Below are positions 53,291 to 63,586 of a stretch of DNA of 64,000 nt, piece after piece. Location: positions 62,001-126,000 of the forward strand of contig NZ_MDDN01000003.1 of NCBI RefSeq assembly GCF_001708185.1, in the 5' to 3' direction. Positions within the stretch are counted from its first letter, which is position 1. Each line of letters starts with the position of its first letter. The notes under the pieces are model-generated. The model worked only from the letters and a program-made list of their open reading frames with translations, made no database searches and was not told where the DNA came from. The stretch comes from Lysinibacillus xylanilyticus (GTDB taxonomy: Bacteria; Bacillota; Bacilli; Bacillales_A; Planococcaceae). The translations under genes were made by a program, and so were the position numbers.

Positions 53291-53339
53291 AAAATGTACA
53301 TGACTAAATTCAATTTTAGTGGTGTACATTTTTTATTTT
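53291..53339 (+). terminator. Rho-independent terminator
   Basis: AATGTACATGACTAAA pairs with TTTTAGTGGTGTACATT (one bulge), followed by TTTTATTTT. Confidence 0.8.
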
Positions 53340-53412
53340 ATAATAATTTTTGAGCAAATTATTACATAATGAAGCATTCATATTATTATCTCAAACAACG
53401 AACAAGAAAAAA

Positions 53413-53441
53413 TTGACATTTATATGTAATTTATTTAGAAT
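53413..53441 (+). promoter_or_regulatory. Sigma-A promoter of the T-box leader
   Basis: TTGACA (53413-53418), 17-base spacer, TAGAAT (53436-53441). The predicted start near 53448 lies just before the stem I sequences. Confidence 0.7.
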
Positions 53442-53449
53442 ATTTAGAA

Positions 53450-53656
53450 ATAAAAGAAACGTATTGAATGAGAGTAGTAAGGATTTTTATCTTCATTATA
53501 GAGAAATCATATGGTGCAAGATTACAAAGAAATTTCCTAAACTTGCTCTAGAGTGGTAGGACGGATAAGGTCTTAACGGCTGATGTTCGTTATACGTTTC
53601 GAGTGGTACCACGTCAGTTACGTCTGTCGTCTCTTAGGTGATGATAGACGTTTTTT
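53450..53656 (+). ncRNA. T-box leader with terminator
   Basis: GAGTGGTACCACG at 53601-53613 matches the T-box consensus that pairs with an uncharged tRNA CCA end. Upstream are GAGAGTAGTAAGGA, TAGAGA and GGTGCAAG, the expected stem I landmarks (GA motif/specifier 5' side, AG bulge, distal loop). ACGTCTGTCGTC (53620) pairs with GATGATAGACGT and a T-run to form the terminator, which ends at 53656. From the pairing AGGA/TTCCT the specifier should lie in TAAACTTGC; CUU (Leu) or ACU (Thr) are the candidates, not resolved. Confidence 0.8.
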
Positions 53657-53679
53657 ATTACATGAATGGGGTGATGAAG

Positions 53680-54204
53680 GTGAACATTAGAGAAGCTACA
53701 ATTCAAGATGCACAAGGTATTGGAAAGGTTCATGTTGATAGTTGGAGAACGACATATAAGGATATTATTCCGGATCATTTCTTAAATAACCTTTCATATG
53801 AACAGAGAACAGAACTAGCGAAAAGGAATATTACAAAAAAAGATAATCACATGTTAGTAGCAGAAAATGAATTTGGAGAAATAGTTGGCTTTGCTGATGC
53901 CTCGACTAGAGAATCGAATGTCGTACCATGTTCAAGCGATTTAACGTCCATTTATCTACTAGAAGAATATCAAGGAAAAGGGATTGGAAAACTTTTATTG
54001 AAAGAGTTATTTATGTATTTTAAACAGAAAGGGTATCAGTCCATATTTGTAGAAGTATTGGCAGAAAATAAAACACGTTATTTCTATGAATATTATGGAG
54101 CGGAATATGTCAAAACAATGCAAATTACTATTGGTGGAAAAGTATTAGAAGAATATGTGTATGTGTGGAATGATATTGATAAGATCTTAGAAAAACTAGA
54201 ATAA
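53680..54204 (+). CDS. GNAT acetyltransferase under T-box control
   Basis: 174 residues. VNIREATIQDAQGIGKVHVD and SWRTTYKDIIPDHFLNNLSY are the typical N-terminus of this GNAT group; LEEYQGKGIGKLLLKELF is the acetyl-CoA loop; YFYEYYGAEYV the C-terminal pattern. GTG 53680 has GGGGTG at 6 bases; upstream in-frame ATGs fall at the end of the T-box terminator or lack a site. Because uncharged tRNA would switch it on, its substrate may be linked to amino-acid supply, which is inference. Confidence 0.85.
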   Translation: MNIREATIQDAQGIGKVHVDSWRTTYKDIIPDHFLNNLSYEQRTELAKRNITKKDNHMLVAENEFGEIVGFADASTRESNVVPCSSDLTSIYLLEEYQGKGIGKLLLKELFMYFKQKGYQSIFVEVLAENKTRYFYEYYGAEYVKTMQITIGGKVLEEYVYVWNDIDKILEKLE

Positions 54205-54362
54205 AGGGGCAATTGTCATCTTGTTCGCCTACCAAAATGATCAACCTTTTTTATTCTCCTATAAATGTTGGGGAATATAATTTCTAATCAGGTTTGTTCT
54301 TCAAACATCACACCTTATGTTTCCAAATATAAGATATTCCGTATCAATTAAATCAAATAAGA

Positions 54363-54407
54363 GTAGGCAATTCCCATGTAAAGTTAAAAAGGAATTGCCT
54401 CTTTTTA
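54363..54407 (+). terminator. Rho-independent terminator
   Basis: AGGCAATTCC (54365) pairs with GGAATTGCCT (54391), followed by CTTTTT. Confidence 0.8.
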
Positions 54408-54448
54408 TTTGGCGCAAATGATGAATCATATAGGTTATAGAATAAGTG

Positions 54449-55069
54449 TTATGAACATACTTCTGAATTAGAGATGCCCTTATATAAACCATTTAAAAAT
54501 ATTGAGATAAAGCCTTTACTCTCTTGCAATAAATCGAAATCCTTTCCAAAAACTAGCCAGTCGTATAAAGAACCACGCATACAACGAGAAATATAAATAG
54601 CAGTTTGCTGAACGTCCGTTTGTACAGATAGTTCGCCATCCGTAATGGCTTTTTGTATAAAAGAATGAAGAATTTTATAGAGTTTGCGTTCGGAATGGGT
54701 AAAGAAATTTTCTTCGTTTTCAATTAAGCCACTTTTGTAAACGGACCGCATTAAATCCATTCCTAAATCTTCTTTTAAATACTTCATTTGTGCCTCAATT
54801 AATGCAATAACCTTTTCCTTGAAGCAAAGATTTGCTGGTAATGTCGTTGTAAATTCCTCGTAAAAAAGATCAATTTCTTTAAATTTCTCTAAGAAAATAT
54901 CGTACTTAGAAGAGTAATGACCATAGAATGCTCCTTTCGAGCTTTTGCTTTCTAGAACAATTTCATCAACAGTTACTTGATCAAAGCCTTTCTCTTGGAA
55001 TAATTGAAGTGCTGTTTCGTATATATGTTTTTTTGTTTCTACCGCTTGTTGTTGTCTTGTTTTTTTCAT
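54449..55069 (-). CDS. TetR-family transcriptional regulator
   Basis: 206 residues. The N-terminal helix-turn-helix reads YETALQLFQEKGFDQVTVDE...SKSSKGAFYGHYSSKYDIF, the classical TetR DNA-binding region; the rest is helical ligand-binding. ATG 55069 is supported by GGGTGAG about 8 bases upstream. It is divergent from the acyl-CoA ligase operon, and a palindrome near that promoter is a candidate operator. It would repress until an acyl-CoA or related ligand is present. Confidence 0.88.
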   Translation of the reverse strand: MKKTRQQQAVETKKHIYETALQLFQEKGFDQVTVDEIVLESKSSKGAFYGHYSSKYDIFLEKFKEIDLFYEEFTTTLPANLCFKEKVIALIEAQMKYLKEDLGMDLMRSVYKSGLIENEENFFTHSERKLYKILHSFIQKAITDGELSVQTDVQQTAIYISRCMRGSLYDWLVFGKDFDLLQESKGFISIFLNGLYKGISNSEVCS

Positions 55070-55108
55070 TTTCTGCTCACCCAATTTTTATCAATTTCGC
55101 CTTTGCGT

Positions 55109-55180
55109 AAATCCATGACATCCGCCGGAAGCTACATCTTCATTCAATAAGTGTTTGAACACCAGTTGAATGAAGATAAT
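55109..55180 (+). repeat. Dispersed repeat B (CCGCCGGA), copy 2
   Basis: AAATCCATGACATCCGCCGG AAGCTACA is followed by TCTTCATTCAA...TTGAATGAAGA. Same order of parts as at 39527. Confidence 0.65.
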
Positions 55181-55250
55181 ATATTCTACTTAACTTTAAC
55201 ATAATTTGCGCCTGTGAATAATTTTATTTTTTGGAATAATCAGAAAAATA

Positions 55251-55294
55251 TTGACAAATAATCGTCTTGCCGATTAATATACAGACTATAGTCT
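55251..55294 (+). promoter_or_regulatory. Promoter and candidate TetR operator of the acyl-CoA ligase operon
   Basis: TTGACA (55251-55256), 18-base spacer, TAATAT (55275-55280). AGACTATAGTCT (55283-55294) is a perfect 12-bp palindrome placed over the start site, where a repressor would block transcription. Confidence 0.6.
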
Positions 55295-55323
55295 ATGAAA
55301 CTATTTTAAAAGGGGTGTACATA

Positions 55324-56892
55324 ATGGATTTAATTGGAAATAGAACATTATGTTCTGTTTTAAGAGAGAGTGCTGAACAACAACCTGAAAAAAGTTTTCT
55401 TCATTTCGAAGATCAAAGTGGCATACTTTTTGAAAAAAATTATGGGGATTTTTTTCAAGAGGTCCTACGTTTCAGTAATGCACTTCTTAAGCTTGGCATA
55501 AAAAAAGGGGATCATGTGGTGTTACATTTACCAAATAACATGGAATTTTTTACAGCATGGTTTGCTCTTGCTGAAATTGGAGGCATTATGGTGCCAACTA
55601 ACATTTTATCACCAGCAGATGAGATGAAGTATATGATTACACATTCAGAAGCTGTCCTTGTTATTACGGAAGAGGCTTACATCGAAAAGTTTGTAAGTAT
55701 TAAGTGCGAAACGCCAACTATACAAAATATCATCATAACGAGACATCAAGGTAAACTTGAGGGAGTGTTAAATTTCAATGAGCTTATTAATAATGAAAGC
55801 GTTAACAATTCGCATTTTCCAACCGTTTTGTCAGAGGACATTGTGGCACTTCTTTATACCTCTGGCACAACATCGAAACCAAAAGGTGTTCAACTGACAC
55901 ATGCTAACTATATTTTCACAGGTGAATTAATGGCTCGTACCATTGCATTAACACCAGAGGATCGAACTTTTATTGTCTTACCGCTTTTCCATGGCAATGC
56001 ACAATATTACTCAACGATGTCTGCCATCATGGTAGGAGCGAGTATTGCTGTGACTGAGAAATTTAGTGCTTCGCGATATTTTAAGCAAGCAAAGACATTA
56101 GGGGGAACAGTTGGTTCGTTATTTGCGGCACCTATTCGGATGATATTAGCAAAAGATTATGACGAAGATGTCAGGGATAATCCGTTACGACTTGTTCTTT
56201 TTGCACAAGCAGTAGCCGAACACCAGCTAATTCAATTCGAAGAACAATTTGATGTGAAATTATTGCAACTTTATGGTATGACCGAAACAGTTGGGACACC
56301 GCTTATTAATCCTCTATTCGGTAAACGAAAAAATATGAGTATAGGTAGACCAAGCATTGGCTATGAAGTTCAGCTGGTTGATGAACATGGGTTCCCGGTG
56401 AGACAAGGGGAAGTTGGTCAAATAGCTGTTAAAGGGATTCCAGGAAGAACTTTAATGGAGGGATACTTTAAAAACGAAGAAGCGACTAATGACACATTGA
56501 AAGATAACTGGTTACTGACAGGTGATAATGCACGAATCGATGAAGAGGGATATTTTTATTTTGTGGATCGTTTAAAGGATATGATTAAACGTTCAGGAGA
56601 AAATATTGCAGCGCATGAAGTAGAGGGTGTATTAGCGAAACATCCAGCGGTATTTGAAGCAGCAGTCATCGGTATACCAGATGAGATGCGTGATGAAGCT
56701 ATTAAAGCTTATGTCATTTTACAGGCCGGCGCTACTGTCAGTGAAAAGGCGCTGATCGAGCATTGTCGAGAACGTCTCGCAAAGTTTAAAGTGCCAGATA
56801 GCATTGAATTTATGACGGATTTCCCTCGTACAGCTGTTGGCAAAATTCAAAAGCATGTTCTACGTAACTCGTATTTGATGACCAAAAATTGA
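55324..56892 (+). CDS. Acyl-CoA ligase (AMP-forming), CaiC/long-chain type
   Basis: 522-residue adenylate-forming enzyme that activates a carboxylic acid to its CoA thioester. Motifs: ALLYTSGTTSKPKGVQLTHA (P-loop), LYGMTETVGTP, WLLTGDNARIDEEGYFYFVD and the catalytic Lys in FPRTAVGKIQKH. ATG 55324 has AAAGGGGTG upstream. It is followed at 20 bases by an MHS transporter and then an SDR, an apparent uptake-activation-oxidation operon. The acid is unknown; the pattern is nearest to carnitine/crotonobetaine-CoA ligases. Confidence 0.88.
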   Translation: MDLIGNRTLCSVLRESAEQQPEKSFLHFEDQSGILFEKNYGDFFQEVLRFSNALLKLGIKKGDHVVLHLPNNMEFFTAWFALAEIGGIMVPTNILSPADEMKYMITHSEAVLVITEEAYIEKFVSIKCETPTIQNIIITRHQGKLEGVLNFNELINNESVNNSHFPTVLSEDIVALLYTSGTTSKPKGVQLTHANYIFTGELMARTIALTPEDRTFIVLPLFHGNAQYYSTMSAIMVGASIAVTEKFSASRYFKQAKTLGGTVGSLFAAPIRMILAKDYDEDVRDNPLRLVLFAQAVAEHQLIQFEEQFDVKLLQLYGMTETVGTPLINPLFGKRKNMSIGRPSIGYEVQLVDEHGFPVRQGEVGQIAVKGIPGRTLMEGYFKNEEATNDTLKDNWLLTGDNARIDEEGYFYFVDRLKDMIKRSGENIAAHEVEGVLAKHPAVFEAAVIGIPDEMRDEAIKAYVILQAGATVSEKALIEHCRERLAKFKVPDSIEFMTDFPRTAVGKIQKHVLRNSYLMTKN

Positions 56893-56912
56893 ATGTAGAG
56901 AGAAGGGGCTAT

Positions 56913-58255
56913 ATGAAAAATGTCAAAATATTATTAGCAAGTTTAGCGGGCTCGATCATTGAGTGGTACGATTTTTATTTGTATGGGACTGCAACGGGAT
57001 TAGTTTTACTACATTATTTTTCCCTTCGACTAACCCTGCAATCTCTATTTTAATTGCTTTTGCTACATTTGGAGCTGGGTATGCAGCACGTCCAATTGGC
57101 AGTTTAATTTTTGGACATCTGGGTGACCGTGTCGGTAGGAAAGCCTCGCTAATGCTTACTTTAATAGGAATGGGCGGTAGTTCGTTCTTGATAGGTTTAT
57201 TACCAACCTATGCACAAGTCGGGATACTCGCGCCAACGCTATTAGTCATTTTGCGACTTATTCAAGGAGTTGCTCTTGGTGGTGAATGGGGTGGTGCGGT
57301 GTTATTAGCTACTGAATCCGCTACGAAAGGTGTGCGTGGTTTTTTCGGTTCCATTCCACAGCTTGGTGTACCGATTGGCTTAGTGTTAGGAACATTTAGT
57401 TTTACACTTATTTCTTCATTAACGACAGAAGCGCAATTTATGGCATGGGGATGGCGCTTACCGTTTCTTTTTAGCGCTGTTTTAATTGTTTTAGCCATTT
57501 GGATTCGAAGCGGAATCGAAGAAACACCTGAATTTAAACGCAAAAAGGACAATGGTGAATTAGCTAAATTACCAATTGTCCAAGTATTTAAATATAACAA
57601 AAAAGATATTTTTCGCATTATTGGCTTAAAAATAGGAGACGGATTTTTCAACGTATTTTTAATGTCCTTTATTTTGGTTTATGCGACTACGTATATTGGC
57701 TATACAAGAGATGTCGCACTGTTTGCCCTGACAATAAGCTGTGCCACAATGATTGTAACGATTCCAATTGTAGGGTATTTATCAGATTTTATTGGTCGTA
57801 AGAAAATTTATATTGGCGGACTTATATCGATGTTACTCCTAGCCATTCCATATTTCGTCATGATTCCGATTCATTCAACTTATTTCTTTATTATGCAAGT
57901 CGTTTTACTAGGTGTCGTTTGGGCAGCTATTTTCGCAACTCAAGGTACGTTTTTCTCTGAATTATTCCCGGCGAATGTTCGATATACAGGATTATCCTTT
58001 GGCTATCAAATCGCTGCGGCTATAGTTGGTTTCGGACCTATGCTATGGACATCTTTAGCAACAGAATATGGGGCATCACCTTATTTATTTGGTCCATTAA
58101 TGATCGCGGGCCTCCTTCTATCACTGCTACTTGCCGTATTTTCACCTGATACACGTACAATCACGCAATATGAAGAACCTGTTGAGAAAGTACATGAAGA
58201 TGAACAGGTGGCAGATGCTCAAGTAGAAGTGGCGATGACCTCGGCAAAGTCGTAG
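56913..58255 (+). pseudogene. MHS-family (MFS) transporter with single-base frameshift
   Basis: ATG 56913 (AGAAGGGG upstream) starts KNVKILLASLAGSIIEWYDF, YLYGTATG, the usual start of metabolite:H+ symporters. At the T run 57004-57007 the frame shifts: one more T would give LVFTTLFFPSTNPAISILIA and continue through ARPIGSLIFGHLGDRVGRKA to the end (about 447 residues). Ten or more membrane helices remain visible. Either a deletion inactivated the gene or the sequence lost one T. In an intact state it would import the acid used by the ligase. Confidence 0.8.
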
Positions 58256-58302
58256 CTTAATAAAGGAAATACGAGACAAGTAAACAATTAGGGGTGAAAC
58301 AA

Positions 58303-59037
58303 ATGGGAAAAGAAGTGGCAATTATTACAGGGGCTGCAAGTGGTATTGGACAGGCAATTGCTATTGCTCTATCAGAAAGAAAGATAAGTACAATTCTAGT
58401 AGATAAAAATCCATGTACAGAAACGATTCAGCAGCTTACAGGTGATTTCTTTGAACATAATGGTGATATCAATAGTGAAGCCTTTATCAATGAGGTCATT
58501 ACGAATACAATCAAGCATTTTGGCAAAATTGATATTTTAGTAAATAATGCAGGAACGTGCGGTAGAAGTTCATTGGAAACAATGACACTCGAAGAATGGA
58601 CACGCGATATTTCAACAAATTTACAGAGTACCTTTTTATTTATTCAAAAAGTAGTGTATCCGCATATGAAAGAACAAAAATATGGACGAATTATCAATAT
58701 TAGCTCTATTTCAGGTATGAATGGCGGTGCTATTTCTGGGGGCGAAACAGTAGGAAGATCGGGCCCAGCCTATGCTGCATCAAAAGGTGGCATCATTGCG
58801 TTAACCAAATGGGTTGCAAAAGAAATAGGGACCCTTCATATCACGTGTAATTCTGTTGCACCAGGGGCTACTGAAACAGGCATCACAAAAGGTGTCAATT
58901 ATGAAATTAGCAATCAGCCGATTAATCGTATGGGGCAACCAAGTGAAATAGCTGCTGCCGTTGCTTTTTTAGCAAGTAAAGAAGCAAGTTATATTACGGG
59001 GCAAGTGCTTGCGGTAGATGGCGGGTTATATATGTAG
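58303..59037 (+). CDS. Short-chain dehydrogenase/reductase
   Basis: 244 residues. Rossmann motif TGAASGIGQAIAIA (TGxxxGIG), NNAG, ISSISGM with catalytic Ser, and YAASKGG with Tyr and Lys. PGATETGITKG and SYITGQVLAVDGGLYM are the usual SDR end. GGGGTGA is 5 bases before ATG 58303; a GTG three codons up overlaps the ribosome site. Third gene of the TetR-linked operon; would oxidise or reduce a hydroxyacyl intermediate. Substrate unknown. Confidence 0.88.
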   Translation: MGKEVAIITGAASGIGQAIAIALSERKISTILVDKNPCTETIQQLTGDFFEHNGDINSEAFINEVITNTIKHFGKIDILVNNAGTCGRSSLETMTLEEWTRDISTNLQSTFLFIQKVVYPHMKEQKYGRIINISSISGMNGGAISGGETVGRSGPAYAASKGGIIALTKWVAKEIGTLHITCNSVAPGATETGITKGVNYEISNQPINRMGQPSEIAAAVAFLASKEASYITGQVLAVDGGLYM

Positions 59038-59147
59038 GAAGGATGACAATCTATGGAAGCGGGGAAGTAGTGATTAAAAGATTGAAGGTACTAGTTACTC
59101 AAATACAATCATTCATAGTTCAACATGATTCATTTACTTCATAAAAT

Positions 59148-59185
59148 AACAGGGTTCTCCTTTTTGAATAGGAGAACCCTGTTTT
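59148..59185. terminator. Bidirectional terminator
   Basis: AACAGGGTTCTCC pairs with GGAGAACCCTGTT, T-tract on both sides; ends the SDR operon and the convergent ABC-F gene. Confidence 0.85.
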
Positions 59186-59190
59186 GTGCA

Positions 59191-60813
<1,623 letters not shown>

Positions 60814-60831
60814 TCACAATGCACCTAGTAT

Positions 60832-60870
60832 ATCATGAAATATGTTCCATAGTCTATAAACATTATTAAA
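60832..60870 (+). repeat. Direct repeat, copy 1
   Basis: ATCATGAAATATGTTCCATA, GTCTATAAACATTATT recurs at 62342-62380 without mismatch in this core. It lies upstream of the ABC-F gene. Confidence 0.7.
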
Positions 60871-61076
60871 TCAACGTTTGACGTTATATAAACTATTTAC
60901 AGTACGAATTACACCAAGATAAATTACCTTAACAGTATGCGTATGATGCAATACACTGAAAACGTATCATCAAAGGCATGCACGCTTGTATGTGTGCTAC
61001 TGAATCGGTCGTCTCTTTGTATAATTATAGTACATTCCATTTATACTATCGTGTAGGTGAATGGAGGTGTTGACTA

Positions 61077-61304
61077 ATGGAGTATGAATATAAAATGAAG
61101 TTTTACTTTGACGAAGGTCGTGAAGAAGATTATAAAATCAAGACAAATATTGAACAAGAAACATTTACAGAAGAAATGTCGAATAGATTCAATGAGAAAC
61201 CCTGGTATTCATTTACGGAGACAGAAAATTATAAAACGATTTTTATTAGTACGAAAGATGTTTATAAGGTAGTAGTAGAAAAAGATGTTTTAACATTTGA
61301 TTAA
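61077..61304 (+). CDS. Small acidic cytosolic protein, unknown
   Basis: 75 residues, rich in Glu, Lys, Tyr and Phe: MEYEYKMKFYFDEGREEDYK and TIFISTKDVYKVVVEKDVLT. Looks like a small beta-rich fold. ATG with GGAGGTG 8 bases upstream. A terminator-like hairpin follows at 61318. No family recognised. Confidence 0.7.
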   Translation: MEYEYKMKFYFDEGREEDYKIKTNIEQETFTEEMSNRFNEKPWYSFTETENYKTIFISTKDVYKVVVEKDVLTFD

Positions 61305-61317
61305 TCCAATGTATTTA

Positions 61318-61346
61318 GTCACATCCAAATCAGGTGTGGCTTTTTA
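61318..61346 (+). terminator. Rho-independent terminator
   Basis: GTCACATCC pairs with GGTGTGGC, followed by TTTTTATT. Confidence 0.65.
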
Positions 61347-61544
61347 TTATGTCTTGAAAGATCGAGTAGGATATAGAAAAAGGAAAGATATTAAAAGGGT
61401 TTTCGTTCTTTTAACAGATGCACATATTGCAAGTACTGATTCACCTTGATTTGTTAGCGTAGCATCAAACAGTTGGAGCTGTTTAGGCATTGCTCCTAAG
61501 TCAGCAAATATTAGTTTTTCTGTGATTGTGTTCGTGTCATGCAA
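61347..61544 (-). pseudogene. Doubtful 65-codon frame, possible relic
   Basis: Reads EKLIFADLGAMPKQLQLFDATLTNQGES, a plausible protein-like stretch reminiscent of small PH-like proteins, but there is no ribosome site and the C-terminus drifts into low-complexity residues. Might be the 5' piece of a decayed gene. Confidence 0.3.
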
Positions 61545-61569
61545 TACTTACAGTACATTAGTGCATATA

Positions 61570-61593
61570 AAAAAGCCACTTGAAGTGACTTTA
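61570..61593 (-). terminator. Terminator of the DUF3923-like gene
   Basis: On the minus strand AAGTCACTT pairs with AAGTGGCTT, followed by TTTT. Confidence 0.6.
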
Positions 61594-61636
61594 AAAAACT
61601 ATAACCCCGTTGAGTCAAAATAATCTTTTTATCGAA

Positions 61637-61861
61637 TTATTGCGTTGTACTTTTTCTAACAAAATAAAGAAAAATCAGTTGAAACAGTACAACCACTATA
61701 AATACAATACCCAAAACTGCGAATGATATCATTTTAATTTCTGGCGTTTGAGCTACTCCTGCAGCATCGACTTCTCTTACTCCTATAAATATTGCTCCAA
61801 CAGCAAAAATAATTAGCCACACAATATTTATAGCCCACCACATGATTTTAATAATAATCAA
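61637..61861 (-). CDS. DUF3923-like two-helix membrane protein
   Basis: 74 residues. WWAINIVWLIIFAVGAIFIG (helix 1), REVDAAGVAQTPEIKMISFA (loop with the family's VDGAGVxQTPE-like pattern) and a second helix VLGIVFIVVVLFQLIFLYFV. The ribosome site GAGG sits very near the TTG at 61861; a later in-frame ATG (61843) is the alternative start. Unknown function. Confidence 0.7.
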   Translation of the reverse strand: MIIIKIMWWAINIVWLIIFAVGAIFIGVREVDAAGVAQTPEIKMISFAVLGIVFIVVVLFQLIFLYFVRKSTTQ

Positions 61862-61882
61862 CCTCTTTCTATAATTGTATTT

Positions 61883-61960
61883 GGTTCATCACCATAAATT
61901 AGAGTTGTTTTCCGTTCCAGCGGGGCACTTTCTAGGGTGCTTCCTGTAATCACTTTGGAG
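61883..61960 (-). repeat. Dispersed repeat A, right-end copy (A5)
   Basis: On the minus strand CCTAGAAAGTGCCCCGCTGG, AACGGAAAACAACTCTAATT and TATGGTGATGAACC match the right third of copy A4. Confidence 0.6.
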
Positions 61961-62341
61961 AAACCAGGAACGAAATCACTTAGTACTCTAAAATTCATAC
62001 GCTCTTTAACCAAATGTCACTTTCGACTATTGGTGACGAATCGCAATCTTTTTTCGTATTTTTCCTTTTATGGTTTAATTATAATTCTTCTTCTTTTTAT
62101 TGGAAACGAACTTGAGTCGGTGCTACCACTCAGCCTTAAGACTGATTTTCTTATCATTCACAAAATAAATGCAATAAACAGACAACCAAGAGTAGTTATC
62201 TGTTCCTTAATCTTAAATATTTCATTTATGTCTGTTTTTTAAATTAGTTCTTGCAAGACTTTGTTATTCAAGCACCCAAAAATCCTCGATATAGTTAGAT
62301 GACAGCACTTTCTAATCCAATTCTGCGTTAACTCGATAGTA
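61961..62341. other. 380-bp stretch without a confident gene
   Basis: A plus-strand frame to 62242 contains a hydrophobic run FYGLIIILLLFIGNELESVL but has no ribosome site and begins in repeat A5. It may hold a decayed membrane-protein gene. Confidence 0.35.
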
Positions 62342-62380
62342 CATCATGAAATATGTTCCATAGTCTATAAACATTATTGA
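62342..62380 (+). repeat. Direct repeat, copy 2
   Basis: Same 36-base core as at 60832; here no ABC-F gene follows. The preceding AGTAnATCATG is also shared. Confidence 0.7.
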
Positions 62381-62662
62381 ATGAATGTTTATCATAAAAT
62401 TAATGATTTGTCCTAGTTATTTGAAAATTATTGATTAATTCACCAATTTTGGAAACTATTTATGTATAATGAATTTGAAGGAGGGGAATTTTAACAAAAG
62501 TCTGACTGTAATGGTAAATGGATTGGCTTGTGACAAATAGCTGAGTTACTTCATTTCGAAATACGTATAGTTATTATGATAAGTATTCTTACATTATTTT
62601 CAAACAGACGCAAAAAGAAAGATAGCAAAAAATATACTAGACATAAATAGTAGGAGGAAACA

Positions 62663-63517
62663 ATGAAACTGAAAACAATCGCAGCATTATTCGTTATGCT
62701 ACTTTTAGCATTCAATTTTGAGGTAGCTGATGCGAGCTCATTTAAAGAAGTTAAAGTTATTACAAGTTCATCTATTGAAGTATATGAAAAACCCGATGCA
62801 TCCTCAAAAGTATTAGGAACTGTGACAGAAGGAACGCTTGTAACACAAATCAGCGAGGGACATAATGGTACATTTTCACGTATATCCTATCTAAATAAAG
62901 ATGGGAAAATAGTAAATGGCTATATAGCTGATATTGCACTTGATGATGCTCTATACGGTATTCAGATAGCTAGTTCTAAAAGTGGTTTGGTAGTGAAACA
63001 AACACCATCATTGAAAGGAAAAACAGTTGCGACTCTACAACATAAAATGGTTGTGAAAGACTTCGGTTCTGTTGGAAACGGATGGTCATTGGTACAATAC
63101 GGTAATGTCATTGGCTATGCTACTACAAGTTTTATGAGTGAATCTAAACCAACAACAAAATATGTAGTAACACAAGGTCTTGTTGTTAGAAATATCGCTA
63201 GTCCTTCTGGAGATAATATCGGAGAACTTTCGAAAAACGAAGAAGTTTTAGTTCATTCTACAATTGCTGGTTGGTCATTTGTAACAACGCCACTGTACGG
63301 AGGTTATGTAATAGATTCACATTTAACTTCTAAAAATCCGTCGGCTAAAACTAGTAATGGATCAAGTGGCTCATCAACACCTTCAAACGGAAGTAAGTCA
63401 AAATATAAAAATTGTACAGAACTTCGTAAGGATCATCCAAATGGAGTAGGTAGCGATCACCCAGCTTATGAAAAAAAGCATGATCGTGATGGAGATGGAT
63501 GGGCTTGTGAAAGATAA
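62663..63517 (+). CDS. Secreted SH3-repeat protein with Excalibur domain
   Basis: 284 residues. Signal peptide 1-25 (MKLKTIAALFVMLLLAFNFE...ADA). Three SH3b-like repeats at about 30-95, 98-165 and 168-225 (IEVYEKPDASSKVLGTV, LVVKQTPSLKGKTVATL, LVVRNIASPSGDNIGEL). A Ser/Gly linker leads to an Excalibur calcium-binding domain: YKNCTELRKDHPNGV...DRDGDGWACER. AGGAGG lies 6 bases before the ATG. Probably binds the cell wall; no catalytic domain. A terminator follows. Confidence 0.88.
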   Translation: MKLKTIAALFVMLLLAFNFEVADASSFKEVKVITSSSIEVYEKPDASSKVLGTVTEGTLVTQISEGHNGTFSRISYLNKDGKIVNGYIADIALDDALYGIQIASSKSGLVVKQTPSLKGKTVATLQHKMVVKDFGSVGNGWSLVQYGNVIGYATTSFMSESKPTTKYVVTQGLVVRNIASPSGDNIGELSKNEEVLVHSTIAGWSFVTTPLYGGYVIDSHLTSKNPSAKTSNGSSGSSTPSNGSKSKYKNCTELRKDHPNGVGSDHPAYEKKHDRDGDGWACER

Positions 63518-63523
63518 TAAAAT

Positions 63524-63553
63524 TAGCTACCTGTAATTGGGTAGCTTTTTTTT
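63524..63553 (+). terminator. Rho-independent terminator
   Basis: AGCTACC pairs with GGTAGCT, followed by TTTTTTT. Confidence 0.8.
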
Positions 63554-63586
63554 GATAAATTATTTAAGTTAATAATGCTCGATTTT

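Noticed and set aside
53350..53559. 69-codon plus-strand frame
   Set aside because: Covers the promoter and stem I of the T-box leader; no ribosome site.
61937..62242. 101-codon plus-strand frame with a hydrophobic run
   Set aside because: Starts in repeat A5, lacks a ribosome site; at most a relic.
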